A model generated the notes under the pieces. That model ran no database searches and was not told where the DNA came from. It was given only the letters and a program-made list of their open reading frames with translations. This document shows positions 26,996-34,753 of a stretch of DNA of 64,000 bases, in pieces. The DNA comes from PALSA-612 sp963704335. GTDB lineage: Bacteria > Actinomycetota > Thermoleophilia > Gaiellales > Gaiellaceae. How positions within the stretch are numbered: position 1 is the stretch's first letter; every line of letters begins with the position of its first letter. The stretch is from contig OY969889.1 in NCBI GenBank assembly GCA_963704335.1, forward strand, positions 62,001 through 126,000, given 5' to 3'. Made by a program: the position numbers and the translations under genes.

Positions 26996-27688
26996 TTAGG
27001 CCTTGGGGGCAGCGGCGAGAATCGCCGTGGCCGCTCCGGCCTTCGAGAACACTGCGGCCTTGCCGCCCACGGCGAGCTTGCCGCGGAGCTTCGTGTCGGC
27101 CGAGATGCTCTTCGTGACGCTCGGGCCGTCGGCCCGCTTGACCGTGACGGATGTGTCCGAAGCGGCCGTGACCTGACCGCGGTCGAAGCTGAAGGCGTTG
27201 GACGTGCCGTCCGCCTTGATCAGCTTCACGTCCGCGTGCACGGCGCCCATGAGGCCCTTCTTGGCCTTCAGTTCGGCCAGGCGCCCACGGAGGGACTCGA
27301 TGCGCTCACGGAGGGTGAGCGGAGCCGCCTGGGCGCCACGCGGTGCGAGGACGGCGAACGCCGTGCCGCCGCGCGAGAAGACGACGGCGCCCTTGTCGAC
27401 CTGAATGTCGCCGCGCACCTTCGTGTCGGCGTTCAGCCCTAGGGTGACACTGGGGCCGTCCTTGCGCTTCAGCGTGACCGAAGTGTCCGACTCGGCCGTG
27501 ACCTGACCGCGGTCGGCGACGAACGAGTTGGTCGTGCCGTCGGCCTTGATGAGGCTGACCTCGGTGTGCACGCCTCGTACGAGGCTCTTATCTTTTCCGG
27601 GGCCGGCCACGGCGACTGCCGAGCCGATGAGCAGCGCGGCGGAGATGCCGACCGCTGCGATCCCGAATGCCCTGTTCTTGTTGCTCAC
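26996..27688 (-). CDS. Secreted protein made of two tandem repeat domains, function unknown
   Basis: 230 aa with a signal peptide (residues 1-28, AFGIAAVGISAALLIGSAVAVAG). Two copies of one beta-rich unit follow (about 38-115 and 147-228): both contain LIKADGT-N-F, DRGQVTA-SDTSVT, KR-DGPSVT, ADTK-RG and VFS. They are joined by a charged helix (RERIESLRGRLAELKAKK). The unit resembles DUF5666-type extracytoplasmic domains but no function is known. Co-directional with tRNA-His upstream; a strong terminator lies after it. Confidence 0.8.
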   Translation of the reverse strand: MSNKNRAFGIAAVGISAALLIGSAVAVAGPGKDKSLVRGVHTEVSLIKADGTTNSFVADRGQVTAESDTSVTLKRKDGPSVTLGLNADTKVRGDIQVDKGAVVFSRGGTAFAVLAPRGAQAAPLTLRERIESLRGRLAELKAKKGLMGAVHADVKLIKADGTSNAFSFDRGQVTAASDTSVTVKRADGPSVTKSISADTKLRGKLAVGGKAAVFSKAGAATAILAAAPKA

Positions 27689-27795
27689 GTTGTCGTGCTC
27701 CTCGGTAGTGGTTGCGATGGACGGTAGAGCCTCTTGCCGTCAGGTAAGGCGCCGCCGCCGCCGATGTAAGGCGGCAGCAAACGCAGGGTAAAAAG

Positions 27796-27868
27796 GGTGA
27801 CCGGTGGGATTCGAACCCACGACCACCGGGACCACAACCCGGGGCTCTACCTGCTGAGCTACGGCCAC
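27796..27868 (-). tRNA. tRNA-His (anticodon GTG)
   Basis: Acceptor GTGGCCG/CGGTCAC, anticodon stem CCGGG/CCCGG with loop TTGTGGT (GUG), T-arm GTGGG-TTCGAAT-CCCAC. The extra G(-1) expected for tRNA-His is encoded at 27869, opposite C73. A T-run follows, and a GCCGCC/GGCGGC hairpin (27757-27775) lies further downstream. Confidence 0.95.
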
Positions 27869-27921
27869 CGCGCTACGACCAAGCATAGCCGCGCCCCGCC
27901 CGCAGCCTAGGCTTCCGCGCA

Positions 27922-29193
27922 ATGGCGAGGCGCTCGTACCTGCTCCGCGATCCAGCTCCGCTCTCCTGGGCGTTCTGGGACTTCGCCTATTCCATCTTCT
28001 CGTTTCTGCTCGTCGTCCGCTACTTCGGCACCTGGGTCATCGACGACCTGGGCCGGCCCGACTGGTACGTGGCGATGACGCAGTTCGTCGTCGTCTTGTT
28101 CCTGGTCGTGGCGATGCCGTTGTCCGGGGCGCTCGCGGACCAGCTCGGGCGCCGCAAGCCGTTCCTCATCGCGTTCACGCTCGTCGCGGCCGCCTCCTGT
28201 GCGCTCCTCGAGGTGATCCCGGCCGACGGGAACGTCCTGCCGCTGCTGGTCGCCGCCGGAATCGCCGTGGCGTTCGGACAGCTGGCGCTGGCCCAGTACG
28301 ACCCGTTGCTCGCCGACGTGGCCCCGCGCGGACGCCGCGGACGCGTGTCGGGCATCGCCGTCGCGCTCGGCTTCGTCGGGATCTTCTTCGCGCTGGCCGT
28401 CGTCGCCGAAGGCATCGTGGGCGACGGTTCCAAGCAGCGAGCATTCGCTCCGGCCGCAGCGTTCTTCGTCCTCTTCTCCTTGCCGGCGTTCTTCTGGATT
28501 CGTGAGCGCCGTCATGAGCCGTCGACAGCTACGCGCCTCGAGGGACGTCTCATCGGGCACGCCTTCCGCCAGGTCATGCGCACCGCGCAGCAGGTACGCG
28601 CCAACCGCGACGCGTTCCAGTTCCTCATCGGCCGCTTCTTCTACTCGGACGCGATCGCGACGCTCTCGGCGTTCCTCGCCGTCTACATGACGCGGCTGGG
28701 CGGCTTCTCGGAGACCGAGAAGAATGTCGTGATCGCGGTGTCGGTGGTCGGGGCGGCGATCGCGGCGCTGACCACCGGACGCGTGCTCGGCACCGTAGGG
28801 CCGCGGGCAGTGCTGCTGGCGGTCCTACCCGTGTTCTCACTGCTGACGCTGGTCTCGGCGGCGGTCGGCGAGCCCTGGACCGTGTGGCTCGCGGCGCCCG
28901 CGATGGGCGCGGCGCTCGGCTGCGTGTGGACCGCGGATCGCGTCTTCATGATCCGGCTGACGCCGCTCGAGCTGCGCGGTCAGATGTTCGGCTTCTTCAA
29001 CCTCGCCAGCCGAGTCGCGTCCGCCTTCGGCCCGCTCGTCATCTGGAGCTTGACGATCTGGGTGCTGCACAGCTACACGGACTGGCTCAGCCTCCTGGGG
29101 GCCACGCGCGTCGCGCTCGTGGGGCTGGCGCTGGCAGCGTTCGTCGGCTGGCTCGTGATCCGCCCGCTCTCCGACGCCTACCGAAACACGTGA
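27922..29193 (+). CDS. MFS transporter, UMF1/Atg22-like
   Basis: 423-aa 12-helix membrane protein. The opening LSWAFWDFAYSIFSFLLVVRYFGTWVIDDLG, with SWAxyDfANS-type residues, is the hallmark of the UMF1 family (distant from sugar MFS). GALADQLGRRKPFLIAFTLVAA is the loop 2-3 motif. The substrate in bacteria is unknown; the eukaryotic relatives export amino acids from the vacuole. ATG at 27922 is the first plausible start after the tRNA-His gene on the other strand. A terminator hairpin lies at 29222. Confidence 0.85.
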   Translation: MARRSYLLRDPAPLSWAFWDFAYSIFSFLLVVRYFGTWVIDDLGRPDWYVAMTQFVVVLFLVVAMPLSGALADQLGRRKPFLIAFTLVAAASCALLEVIPADGNVLPLLVAAGIAVAFGQLALAQYDPLLADVAPRGRRGRVSGIAVALGFVGIFFALAVVAEGIVGDGSKQRAFAPAAAFFVLFSLPAFFWIRERRHEPSTATRLEGRLIGHAFRQVMRTAQQVRANRDAFQFLIGRFFYSDAIATLSAFLAVYMTRLGGFSETEKNVVIAVSVVGAAIAALTTGRVLGTVGPRAVLLAVLPVFSLLTLVSAAVGEPWTVWLAAPAMGAALGCVWTADRVFMIRLTPLELRGQMFGFFNLASRVASAFGPLVIWSLTIWVLHSYTDWLSLLGATRVALVGLALAAFVGWLVIRPLSDAYRNT

Positions 29194-29221
29194 CAGATTT
29201 CCTTGGCGTCTTGGTAACGCC

Positions 29222-29248
29222 GCCGCTCCCGACAAGTGCGGGAGCGGC
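29222..29248 (+). terminator. Terminator hairpin after the UMF1-like gene
   Basis: GCCGCTCCCG (29222-29231), loop of 7, CGGGAGCGGC (29239-29248): 10 perfect pairs, 28 bases after the stop. Confidence 0.7.
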
Positions 29249-29277
29249 TCACTGCGGCTCTCGGAAGCCCACCCCTC

Positions 29278-29305
29278 CGCCCGGAAATCCTCAGATTTCC
29301 GGGCG
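29278..29305 (-). terminator. Terminator hairpin for tRNA-Arg(TCT)
   Basis: CGCCCGGAAATC (29278-29289), loop CTCA, GATTTCCGGGCG (29294-29305): 12 perfect pairs, starting 3 bases after the tRNA 3' end on the minus strand. Together with 29222-29248 it separates two convergent units. Confidence 0.7.
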
Positions 29306-29308
29306 CTA

Positions 29309-29380
29309 TGCGCCTGGGAGGATTCGAACCCCCGACCGGCGGCTTAGAAGGCCGCTGCTCTTCCACTGAGCTACAGGCGC
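29309..29380 (-). tRNA. tRNA-Arg (anticodon TCT)
   Basis: 72 nt. Acceptor GCGCCTG/CAGGCGC, D-arm GCTCAGTGGAAGAGC, anticodon loop CTTCTAA (UCU, reads AGA/AGG), T-arm with GGTTCGAATCC. No encoded CCA. Confidence 0.95.
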
Positions 29381-29417
29381 CCGCAGCGAAGGGTACCGCC
29401 GGCCCCGGCGCGGTTAC

Positions 29418-29933
29418 CTAGCGCGCGCCGAAGTCGACCGTCAGCAGGACGATGCGGCGTCCGCCGAAGACCCCGGGAGCGCGGACGGCTCGGACCGCGG
29501 AGATCCCGACCTCGCGAAATGCGGGACCGAGGAGGTTCTCGCGGTGGCCAGGGCTGCCGAGCCAGGCGGAAACGGCCGCGCGTGCGCTCAGGCGTTCCTC
29601 TTGCCAGATGAGATTCTCGCCGACCGTCCACCGCCTGACCGCGCGGGGTTTGTAGAAGTCCTTGATCCGCGCGGCGAAGTGGCCCCCGTCGGGGGACTCG
29701 TGGGCGAAGTAGCCGCTGCGCACCATCTCCAGGGAGTGATGGTCAGCCGCGGCTGTCAGCTTGAGGTTGAGACGAAGCTGCTTGAGCCCGTGCTCGAGCC
29801 GGACGAGGTTAAGCTCGGCCAGTACGGCGGACTCGAGTCGGTCCTCGGAGGAAACCCGAGGGGTATCCGCGCCAAATGCCACGCAGGGCAAGAGAGCGGC
29901 GGCAACAACGGCAATGGGGAGAAATGCGCGCAA
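29418..29933 (-). CDS. Secreted CAP-domain (SCP/PR-1-like) protein
   Basis: 171 aa, TTG start. Signal peptide LRAFLPIAVVAAALLPCVAFGAD. The CAP fold shows LNLVRLEHGLKQLRLNLKLTAAADHHSLEMVRSGYFAHESPDG with the CAP His, GENLIWQEE, and AWLGSPGHRENLLGPAFREVG. Bacterial members are extracellular; the fold may bind small hydrophobic ligands or act as a hydrolase. A 12-bp perfect palindrome (GGGTAATTACCC, 29939-29950) sits just upstream and overlaps a TAGGGT -10-like box. Confidence 0.88.
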   Translation of the reverse strand: MRAFLPIAVVAAALLPCVAFGADTPRVSSEDRLESAVLAELNLVRLEHGLKQLRLNLKLTAAADHHSLEMVRSGYFAHESPDGGHFAARIKDFYKPRAVRRWTVGENLIWQEERLSARAAVSAWLGSPGHRENLLGPAFREVGISAVRAVRAPGVFGGRRIVLLTVDFGAR

Positions 29934-29963
29934 ACCGGGGGTAATTACCCTACTGCGTTTCCA

Positions 29964-31058
29964 CTACTCAAGCATCTGAAACCCTTCTTTCGGCCCTTCC
30001 CTCGCACCTCCTCCCCCGCGGTGTTTGAGCCAGTCGAGCACGAGAACCTGTATTGCCCCGGCTATCGGAATCGCGCCGAGCGCGCCCAGCACACCAGCGA
30101 GCGACGCGCCGATCAGCACGGCGATGAGCACGATCAGCGGCGAGAGCTGCACGGTTCGCCCGTACACGAGCGGCTGCAGAAGGTGGTTCTCGACCTGCTG
30201 GTAGACGATGAAGAAGATCAGCATGATCAGGCCCGGCCAGATCCCGTCGGTGCCCAGGAACGTGACGGTTGTCACGACGATGGCCGCGATGGTCGCCCCG
30301 ACGAGCGGCACCAGGTCGAGCAACGCAACCAGCAGGCCGAGTGCGAGCGCGAACTCGACCCCCACTATCCACAGCATCACGCCCGAGGTGATGCCTGCGA
30401 TGACGCTGATGAAGAGGTTGCCGGTCACGTAGCCGCCGACAGCCTTGGCGATGTCGCCGAAGATCCCGCGCAGGCGGTGCTCGGTGCTCGTCGAGAAGAG
30501 CGAGTAGAAGCGGTTGAGCCACATCGGGCCTTCCAGCAGCATGAAATACGTGAGGGCGATGATGGTTATCACCGCGGCGACCATCGTCAGCACGCCCTTG
30601 GTGATCGAGATCGCCGTGCCCGAGAGGCCGAAGACCTTGCTGGCGCCACCCTCCGCCACGGCCTCACGGATCCGCTCGACGATGTGGTACTTCGTCTCGA
30701 GGAAGCCGAATCGGCCCCTGCCCTTTGTGAGGTCGTCGATGTAGTCAGGCACCTTCTGGGCGAACTCGTTCACCTGATCGACGAGCTGCGGGATGACCAG
30801 CCAGCCGATCAGCCCCATCACGCCCGCCACGCCGAGAGATGTCAGCGCGACGGCGTAGCCGCGTCTGCGTATGCCGTGGTCCTGGAGCCAGCCCACCGCC
30901 GGGTTGAGCGCGATCGCGAGGAAGAGCGCGACCAGGATCCACGTCAGCACCTGTCGCGTGACCAGGAGCACTTGGAGCAGCGCGAAGACGCCGATGATGA
31001 TCCCCAGAACGACGAACACCGTCCGCACGGGAAACCGGATCGCCCGCTCGGGGATCAC
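29964..31058 (-). CDS. AI-2E (PerM/TqsA) family transporter
   Basis: 364-aa membrane protein with about eight helices. The GTG at 31058 is taken as start because it opens directly onto IPERAIRFPVRTVFVVLGIIIGVFALLQVLL; further upstream lies the divergent cyclophilin. Family marks are ALNPAVGWLQ, LIPQLVDQVNEF-like VIPQLVDQVNEFAQKVPDYIDDL, IAGITSGVMLWIVGVEFALALGLLVALLDLVPLVGATIAAI and NHLLQPLVYGRTVQLSPLIVLIAVLIGASLAGVLGALGAIPIAG. Members move AI-2, indole or Na+/H+; the substrate here is not known. Confidence 0.9.
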   Translation of the reverse strand: MIPERAIRFPVRTVFVVLGIIIGVFALLQVLLVTRQVLTWILVALFLAIALNPAVGWLQDHGIRRRGYAVALTSLGVAGVMGLIGWLVIPQLVDQVNEFAQKVPDYIDDLTKGRGRFGFLETKYHIVERIREAVAEGGASKVFGLSGTAISITKGVLTMVAAVITIIALTYFMLLEGPMWLNRFYSLFSTSTEHRLRGIFGDIAKAVGGYVTGNLFISVIAGITSGVMLWIVGVEFALALGLLVALLDLVPLVGATIAAIVVTTVTFLGTDGIWPGLIMLIFFIVYQQVENHLLQPLVYGRTVQLSPLIVLIAVLIGASLAGVLGALGAIPIAGAIQVLVLDWLKHRGGGGAREGPKEGFQMLE

Positions 31059-31110
31059 CGCCCAAGCATCGCGCCTCGGTCGGACGGCCTGACATCGGTA
31101 GGGTGGCGAC

Positions 31111-31572
31111 GTGTCTACGGCGATCCTGCACACGAGCGAGGGCGCAATCCACGTGGAGCTGCTCGACGAGCAGGCGCCCGAGACGGTCGGGAACTTCAAG
31201 AAGCTCGCGGGCGAAGGCTTCTACGACGGGTTGAGCTTCCACCGCGTGATCGAGGACTTCATGATCCAGGGTGGCTGCCCGCGCGGTGACGGCACGGGCG
31301 ACCCGGGTTACAAGTTCGACGACGAGCAGGGTGCGCTCGAGCTAGCCGTCGACCGTGGGGCGCTCGCGATGGCGAATTCCGGGCCGAACACGAACGGCAG
31401 CCAGTTCTTCATCGTCACTGCCGACGAGTGCTCCTGGCTGAACGGCAAGCACGCCGTTTTCGGCCGTGTCACGGCGGGCATGGACGTCGCCGACGCGATC
31501 TCTCGCGTCGACAAAGACGCTCGCGACGCGCCGGCCACGCCGGTGACGATCGACCGCATCGAGCTCGCGTAG
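31111..31572 (+). CDS. Cytosolic cyclophilin-type peptidyl-prolyl isomerase
   Basis: 153 aa, GTG start, no signal peptide. STAILHTSEGAIHVELLDEQAPETVGNFKKLAGEGFYDGLSFHRVIEDFMIQGGCPRGDGTGDPGY then GALAMANSGPNTNGSQFFIVTAD and LNGKHAVFGRVTAGMDV. Catalytic Arg in FHRV and the QFF motif are intact. The stop codon region overlaps the -35 of the putative SigF promoter of the next gene. Confidence 0.93.
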   Translation: MSTAILHTSEGAIHVELLDEQAPETVGNFKKLAGEGFYDGLSFHRVIEDFMIQGGCPRGDGTGDPGYKFDDEQGALELAVDRGALAMANSGPNTNGSQFFIVTADECSWLNGKHAVFGRVTAGMDVADAISRVDKDARDAPATPVTIDRIELA

Positions 31573-31597
31573 TTTCGCGCTCGCCCGCGGCGGGAAC
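31572..31597 (+). promoter_or_regulatory. SigF/SigB-type promoter of the CBS gene
   Basis: GTTTCG (31572-31577), 14 bases, GGGAAC (31592-31597), 31 bases before the CBS ATG. Same pattern as the sites in the 50-60 kb stress cluster. Confidence 0.65.
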
Positions 31598-31627
31598 GCG
31601 GATCCCATCAACGCGAAGGAGGCTGTG

Positions 31628-32050
31628 ATGGGAACCACACGCAAGGTACGAGACACGATGACCGCCGACCCGACGGCGATCGACATCGACCGCACCGTCG
31701 TCCAGACGGCGAAGCTCATGGCGAAGGAGAACGTCGGCTCGCTTCCGGTTGTCGAGAACGGCGAGCTGATCGGCATCGTCACCGACCGCGACCTCGTAGT
31801 GCAGGTCGTCGCGCGCGGGCTCGACCCGAACGGCGTCAAGGTCGCCGACGTCTACACGGAGAAGCCCGTGGTCGCTGCGCCCGACGAGCCGCTCGACGAG
31901 GCGCTCCAGCGGATGGCCGAGGAGCAGGTGCGTCGGCTGCCGGTCGTCTCCGACGGACGGCTCGTGGGCATGCTCGCGCAGGCCGACGTCGCCCGCACTG
32001 CTGACGCCGAGTCGACCGGCCAGATGGTCGAGGACATCTCCCAGAAGTAG
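31628..32050 (+). CDS. Two-CBS-domain protein
   Basis: 140 aa composed of two CBS motifs: VRDTMTADPTAIDIDRTVVQTAKLMAKENVGSLPVVENGELIGIVTDRDLV and KVADVYTEKPVVAAPDEPLDEALQRMAEEQVRRLPVVSDGRLVGMLAQADVA. Stand-alone pairs like this bind adenosine nucleotides and act as energy or stress sensors. AAGGAGG lies 5 bases before ATG 31628, preferred over the GTG one codon earlier. A SigF-type promoter directly upstream suggests stress induction. Confidence 0.92.
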   Translation: MGTTRKVRDTMTADPTAIDIDRTVVQTAKLMAKENVGSLPVVENGELIGIVTDRDLVVQVVARGLDPNGVKVADVYTEKPVVAAPDEPLDEALQRMAEEQVRRLPVVSDGRLVGMLAQADVARTADAESTGQMVEDISQK

Positions 32051-32062
32051 CTGACGTCACAG

Positions 32063-32077
32063 GCGCCCATGGGGCGC
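32063..32077. terminator. Short hairpin between the CBS gene and tRNA-Gly
   Basis: GCGCCC-ATG-GGGCGC, six pairs, between two convergent units. Weak, no T-run. Confidence 0.4.
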
Positions 32078-32080
32078 GAG

Positions 32081-32151
32081 AGCGGGCGGCGGGAATCGAA
32101 CCCGCATGGCTAGCTTGGAAGGCTAGGGCTTTACCACTAAGCTACGCCCGC
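32081..32151 (-). tRNA. tRNA-Gly (anticodon TCC)
   Basis: 71 nt. Acceptor GCGGGCG/CGCCCGC, D-arm GCTTAGTGGTAAAGC, anticodon loop CTTCCAA (UCC, reads GGA/GGG), T-arm GCGGG-TTCGATT-CCCGC. Discriminator T, no encoded CCA. Confidence 0.94.
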
Positions 32152-32177
32152 TTGCGTTCGCTGCCACGATAGCCAGC

Positions 32178-32945
32178 GTGGACGCGATCCGGTGGGACTT
32201 TCCTCACGAGCTGTTCGTCCTCGGCGGGCTGGCGGGTGCGTACGCGATCGGCGTCCGGTCAGAGGTCGTCCCGCGCTGGCGGCTCGCGTGCTTCGGCGGC
32301 GGACTGCTCCTCGTGCTGGCGGCCGCCGCCACGCCCCTCGACTCGCTCGCGACGACCTCTCTGCTGAGCGCCCATCTACTCCAGAACGTCGTGTTCGCGG
32401 AGTGGGCGCCGGCACTCGTCGTGCTCGGCGTGCCCGCAGGGCTAGCCGCCCGCATCGGTCGGCGCCGGCCCATCCGTGTGCTCACGCATCCGGTTGTCGC
32501 ACTGCCGCTGTGGCTCGCGACGTACGCCGCCTGGCACCTCCCCGTCGCCTACGACACGGCCCTCCGCCATCAGTCGACCGTGCTTCACGTGGAGCACGCG
32601 AGCTACTTCGCGACCGGTCTGCTCTTCTGGTGGCCCGTGCTCCAGAACGCGCCGCATCAGCTCTCCGCCGCCGCGAGAGCCGCGTACGTGCTCGCCGCGT
32701 TCGTCTTCGCCGCCCCGATCGGCATCGTGCTCTCGCTCGTGTCGAGACCGGCGTACGACTTCTATGCCGCCGCGCCGGACATGTGGGGGCTCTCCGATCT
32801 GGCCGACCAGCAGATCGCCGGCGTGACGATGTCCGTCGAGCAGGCCGTCGTCTTCTTCTGTGTGGCGGCGTACTTCGTCCTCCGCCAGCTCCGCGCGGAC
32901 GAGGCACGAGAGGCGCGGCTCGAAGAGTCCTCGCAAATTGCGTGA
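32178..32945 (+). CDS. CtaG-type cytochrome c oxidase assembly membrane protein
   Basis: 255 aa, GTG start, seven predicted helices. The Caa3_CtaG family pattern is clear: LLSAHLLQNVVFAEWAPALVVLGVP, HPVVALPLWLATYAAWHLPVAYDTAL, VLHVEHASYFATGLLFWWPVL and DLADQQIAGVTMSVEQAVVFF. Conserved His and Met are consistent with copper delivery to the CuB site of haem-copper oxidases. No oxidase gene is in the window. Confidence 0.88.
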   Translation: MDAIRWDFPHELFVLGGLAGAYAIGVRSEVVPRWRLACFGGGLLLVLAAAATPLDSLATTSLLSAHLLQNVVFAEWAPALVVLGVPAGLAARIGRRRPIRVLTHPVVALPLWLATYAAWHLPVAYDTALRHQSTVLHVEHASYFATGLLFWWPVLQNAPHQLSAAARAAYVLAAFVFAAPIGIVLSLVSRPAYDFYAAAPDMWGLSDLADQQIAGVTMSVEQAVVFFCVAAYFVLRQLRADEAREARLEESSQIA

Positions 32946-33001
32946 ACTTTCTCTGCGGGAGGTCTTGCGCGGAGCGCCGGGAATCCCTAGTGTCGTGATT
33001 G

Positions 33002-33103
33002 CGCCGAGCACGGAGCGCGAGTAGGTCGAAGCTCAACCGGATGGCCCTACGGGCAATCGGAAAGTCAGTCGGTTGAGTGGACGAAAGCGAAACCGGCTCG
33101 GCG
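33002..33103 (+). ncRNA. Candidate structured RNA, unknown class
   Basis: Nested perfect helices: CGCCGAGC (33002-33009) with GCTCGGCG (33096-33103); CTCAACCG (33032-33039) with CGGTTGAG (33070-33077); GCCC (33044-33047) with GGGC (33051-33054). The unpaired parts are purine-rich (GGAAAG, GGACGAAAGCGAAACC), which favours the plus strand. It lies between two convergent genes, 57 bases after ctaG, so it is not a leader of an adjacent gene. It does not match the SRP RNA, GEMM, glycine or cobalamin signatures as I know them. Confidence 0.5.
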
Positions 33104-33118
33104 AAACTTTGGTCCCGT

Positions 33119-33973
33119 TTAGTCGAGCCAGCGGGGTAGCAGCGCCTCCAGCTCCTCGCGCTCGTCGTCCGTCAAGCCTCGTAGCGGCGCGCGGACGTCC
33201 TCCGAGATCGGCACGCCGCGAAGACGGAGAACATGCTTCAGCGCCGCGTGGCGCGGGAAGCGCTCGATCGTCCCGCGCAACTCGGCGAGATCGGCCGCGC
33301 GCTCGTCGGACGGCTCGCGTACGCAGGCGGCGACCCGTTCGGGAAACGCCGTCGCCAGCGCCGACACGGCGCCCACGGCACCTGCACCGATGCCGCGCGC
33401 GATGAGCGCCTCGGGGCCGACGAACACGTCGAGTCCCTCGATGAGGTACGGCTCGAAGCTCTCCCAGGGCGTGTCCGACACTTTCAGGCCGGCGACGTTC
33501 GGCGCTCGGTTGCGTAGCTCGGAGACCACGCCCGGAGGCACCGCGTAGCCGCTCGTCGACGCGAACTCGTAGACGTAGAAGGGCGTGGGCGCACAGGCGG
33601 TAGCCGCAGCGGTGAAGTGCCGGAGCAGCGCATCGTCGTCCAGCCGGAAGTACGGCGGAGCGATCACGGCAACGGCGGCCACGCCTAGACCGGCAGCGTG
33701 CTCGGCGAGAGCCACGGTGGCGGCGGTCGTCTGGGCCCCACAGTGCACTGCCACCGCCAGGCGCCCAGCGGCTGCCTTCACGAAGAGCTCCGCCACGCGC
33801 CGGCGTTCTTCGACGGAGAGCAGGATTCCCTCACCCGTGGTGCCGAGGGCGAGCAGCCCGTCGAGCCCGGCCCCGGCCAGGAAGTCGAGGAGTGGCTCGA
33901 ACGCCGCTTCGTCGAGCTCGCGACCACCGTTCCGGAGCGGTGTCGCAGCTGCCGCGAGCGTGCCGGAGATCAC
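33119..33973 (-). CDS. DHDPS/N-acetylneuraminate lyase-family aldolase
   Basis: 284-aa class I aldolase barrel; GTG start overlapping the M15 stop as GTGA. Marks: ATPLRNGGRELDE, LALGTTGEGILLSVEERRRV (GTTGE), FYVYEFASTSGYAVPP (Tyr of the catalytic triad), and VAGLKVSDTPWESF with the Schiff-base Lys. True DapA members have more canonical substrate residues, so this is a generic family member (sugar-acid or amino-acid related aldolase) rather than clearly dihydrodipicolinate synthase. Confidence 0.82.
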   Translation of the reverse strand: MISGTLAAAATPLRNGGRELDEAAFEPLLDFLAGAGLDGLLALGTTGEGILLSVEERRRVAELFVKAAAGRLAVAVHCGAQTTAATVALAEHAAGLGVAAVAVIAPPYFRLDDDALLRHFTAAATACAPTPFYVYEFASTSGYAVPPGVVSELRNRAPNVAGLKVSDTPWESFEPYLIEGLDVFVGPEALIARGIGAGAVGAVSALATAFPERVAACVREPSDERAADLAELRGTIERFPRHAALKHVLRLRGVPISEDVRAPLRGLTDDEREELEALLPRWLD

Positions 33974-34623
33974 CGGCCGCTCGCAGAGAAGTGCTGGTAG
34001 TCCTGGACGGAGCCCGACCAGCGTCCGCCCCAGCCCCACCCGATCGCATCGAACGCACGGACTAGCGCGCCGCCTTGTACGGCCATGCCCTGGCGTGTGG
34101 GCTGCCGGGAGACGTACGAGCGGCTCGCCTCGTGGTACACGCGCCCGTTCTCCACGTACGGGTTCTCGATCGGGTTGATGTCGATGGCGCGGCCGTACGC
34201 GTGCTCCGACCAGCTGCTCGAGCCCGTTGCCCGGCGGCAGTTGAACGCCGACGTGTTGTCGGCCTCGATCGAGCGGAAGTCGCTTCCGCCGTAGGCGTCG
34301 ATCGGCACCAGCTTCCGCACGTGGAACCGCGCCTCGTAGAGACGCCGGAACACCGTCCGCACCGAGCTCGCTGCCGTCTCGTGAACGACGAGCCGGCCGG
34401 TACGGCGTCGCCCGTCGAACCCCCAGTGGCTGACCGTGAGCAGCCGCAGGTCGGCGAGCGGGACCGGGCAGCCGGGCCGCCACGAGACGCCGGTCATCAG
34501 CGCGCGTTGCTTGGCCGAGAGCGGCGCGATCTTCGCGACGAACGGCGGCGTGGCCGCCGTCGCGCCAGTTGCCATGACTGCAACCGCAACGGCGAATCCA
34601 AGTGCGAGAGCGTTTCGAGTCAT
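33970..34623 (-). CDS. Secreted M15-family D-Ala-D-Ala carboxypeptidase-like protein
   Basis: 217 aa with signal peptide (NALALGFAVAVAVMATGATAA). The zinc site of the M15 family reads SSWSEHAYGRAIDINP (His and Asp) and the second His is in VQDYQHFS at the C-terminus. Probably trims peptidoglycan peptides. The ATG at 34623 is only 8 bases after the 3' end of tRNA-Pro on the same strand with no ribosome site, so the mRNA would be almost leaderless after tRNA processing. Its stop overlaps the next gene by GTGA. Confidence 0.85.
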   Translation of the reverse strand: MTRNALALGFAVAVAVMATGATAATPPFVAKIAPLSAKQRALMTGVSWRPGCPVPLADLRLLTVSHWGFDGRRRTGRLVVHETAASSVRTVFRRLYEARFHVRKLVPIDAYGGSDFRSIEADNTSAFNCRRATGSSSWSEHAYGRAIDINPIENPYVENGRVYHEASRSYVSRQPTRQGMAVQGGALVRAFDAIGWGWGGRWSGSVQDYQHFSASGR

Positions 34624-34631
34624 TGGTCGAG

Positions 34632-34706
34632 TCGGGACGGGGAGATTCGAACTCCCGGCCTCCTGCTCCCAAAGCAGGCGCGCTAACCAGGCTGCGCTAC
34701 GTCCCG
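34632..34706 (-). tRNA. tRNA-Pro (anticodon TGG)
   Basis: 75 nt. Acceptor CGGGACG/CGTCCCG, D-arm GCGCAGCCTGGTTAGCGC, anticodon stem CCTGC/GCAGG with loop TTTGGGA (UGG), T-arm GGGAG-TTCGAAT-CTCCC. Discriminator A, no encoded CCA. Confidence 0.95.
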
Positions 34707-34753
34707 AGAACATCAGTGTACGAGCGCACGCGGAGGAAGCTAGGGTCGCCGCC

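Noticed and set aside
33002..33103. c-di-GMP (GEMM) riboswitch or SRP RNA
   Set aside because: A GGGCAA and a GGACGAAAGCG recall GEMM, but the helices do not match, and no SRP GGUCAGG-CCGGAAGGAAGCAGCC signature is present.
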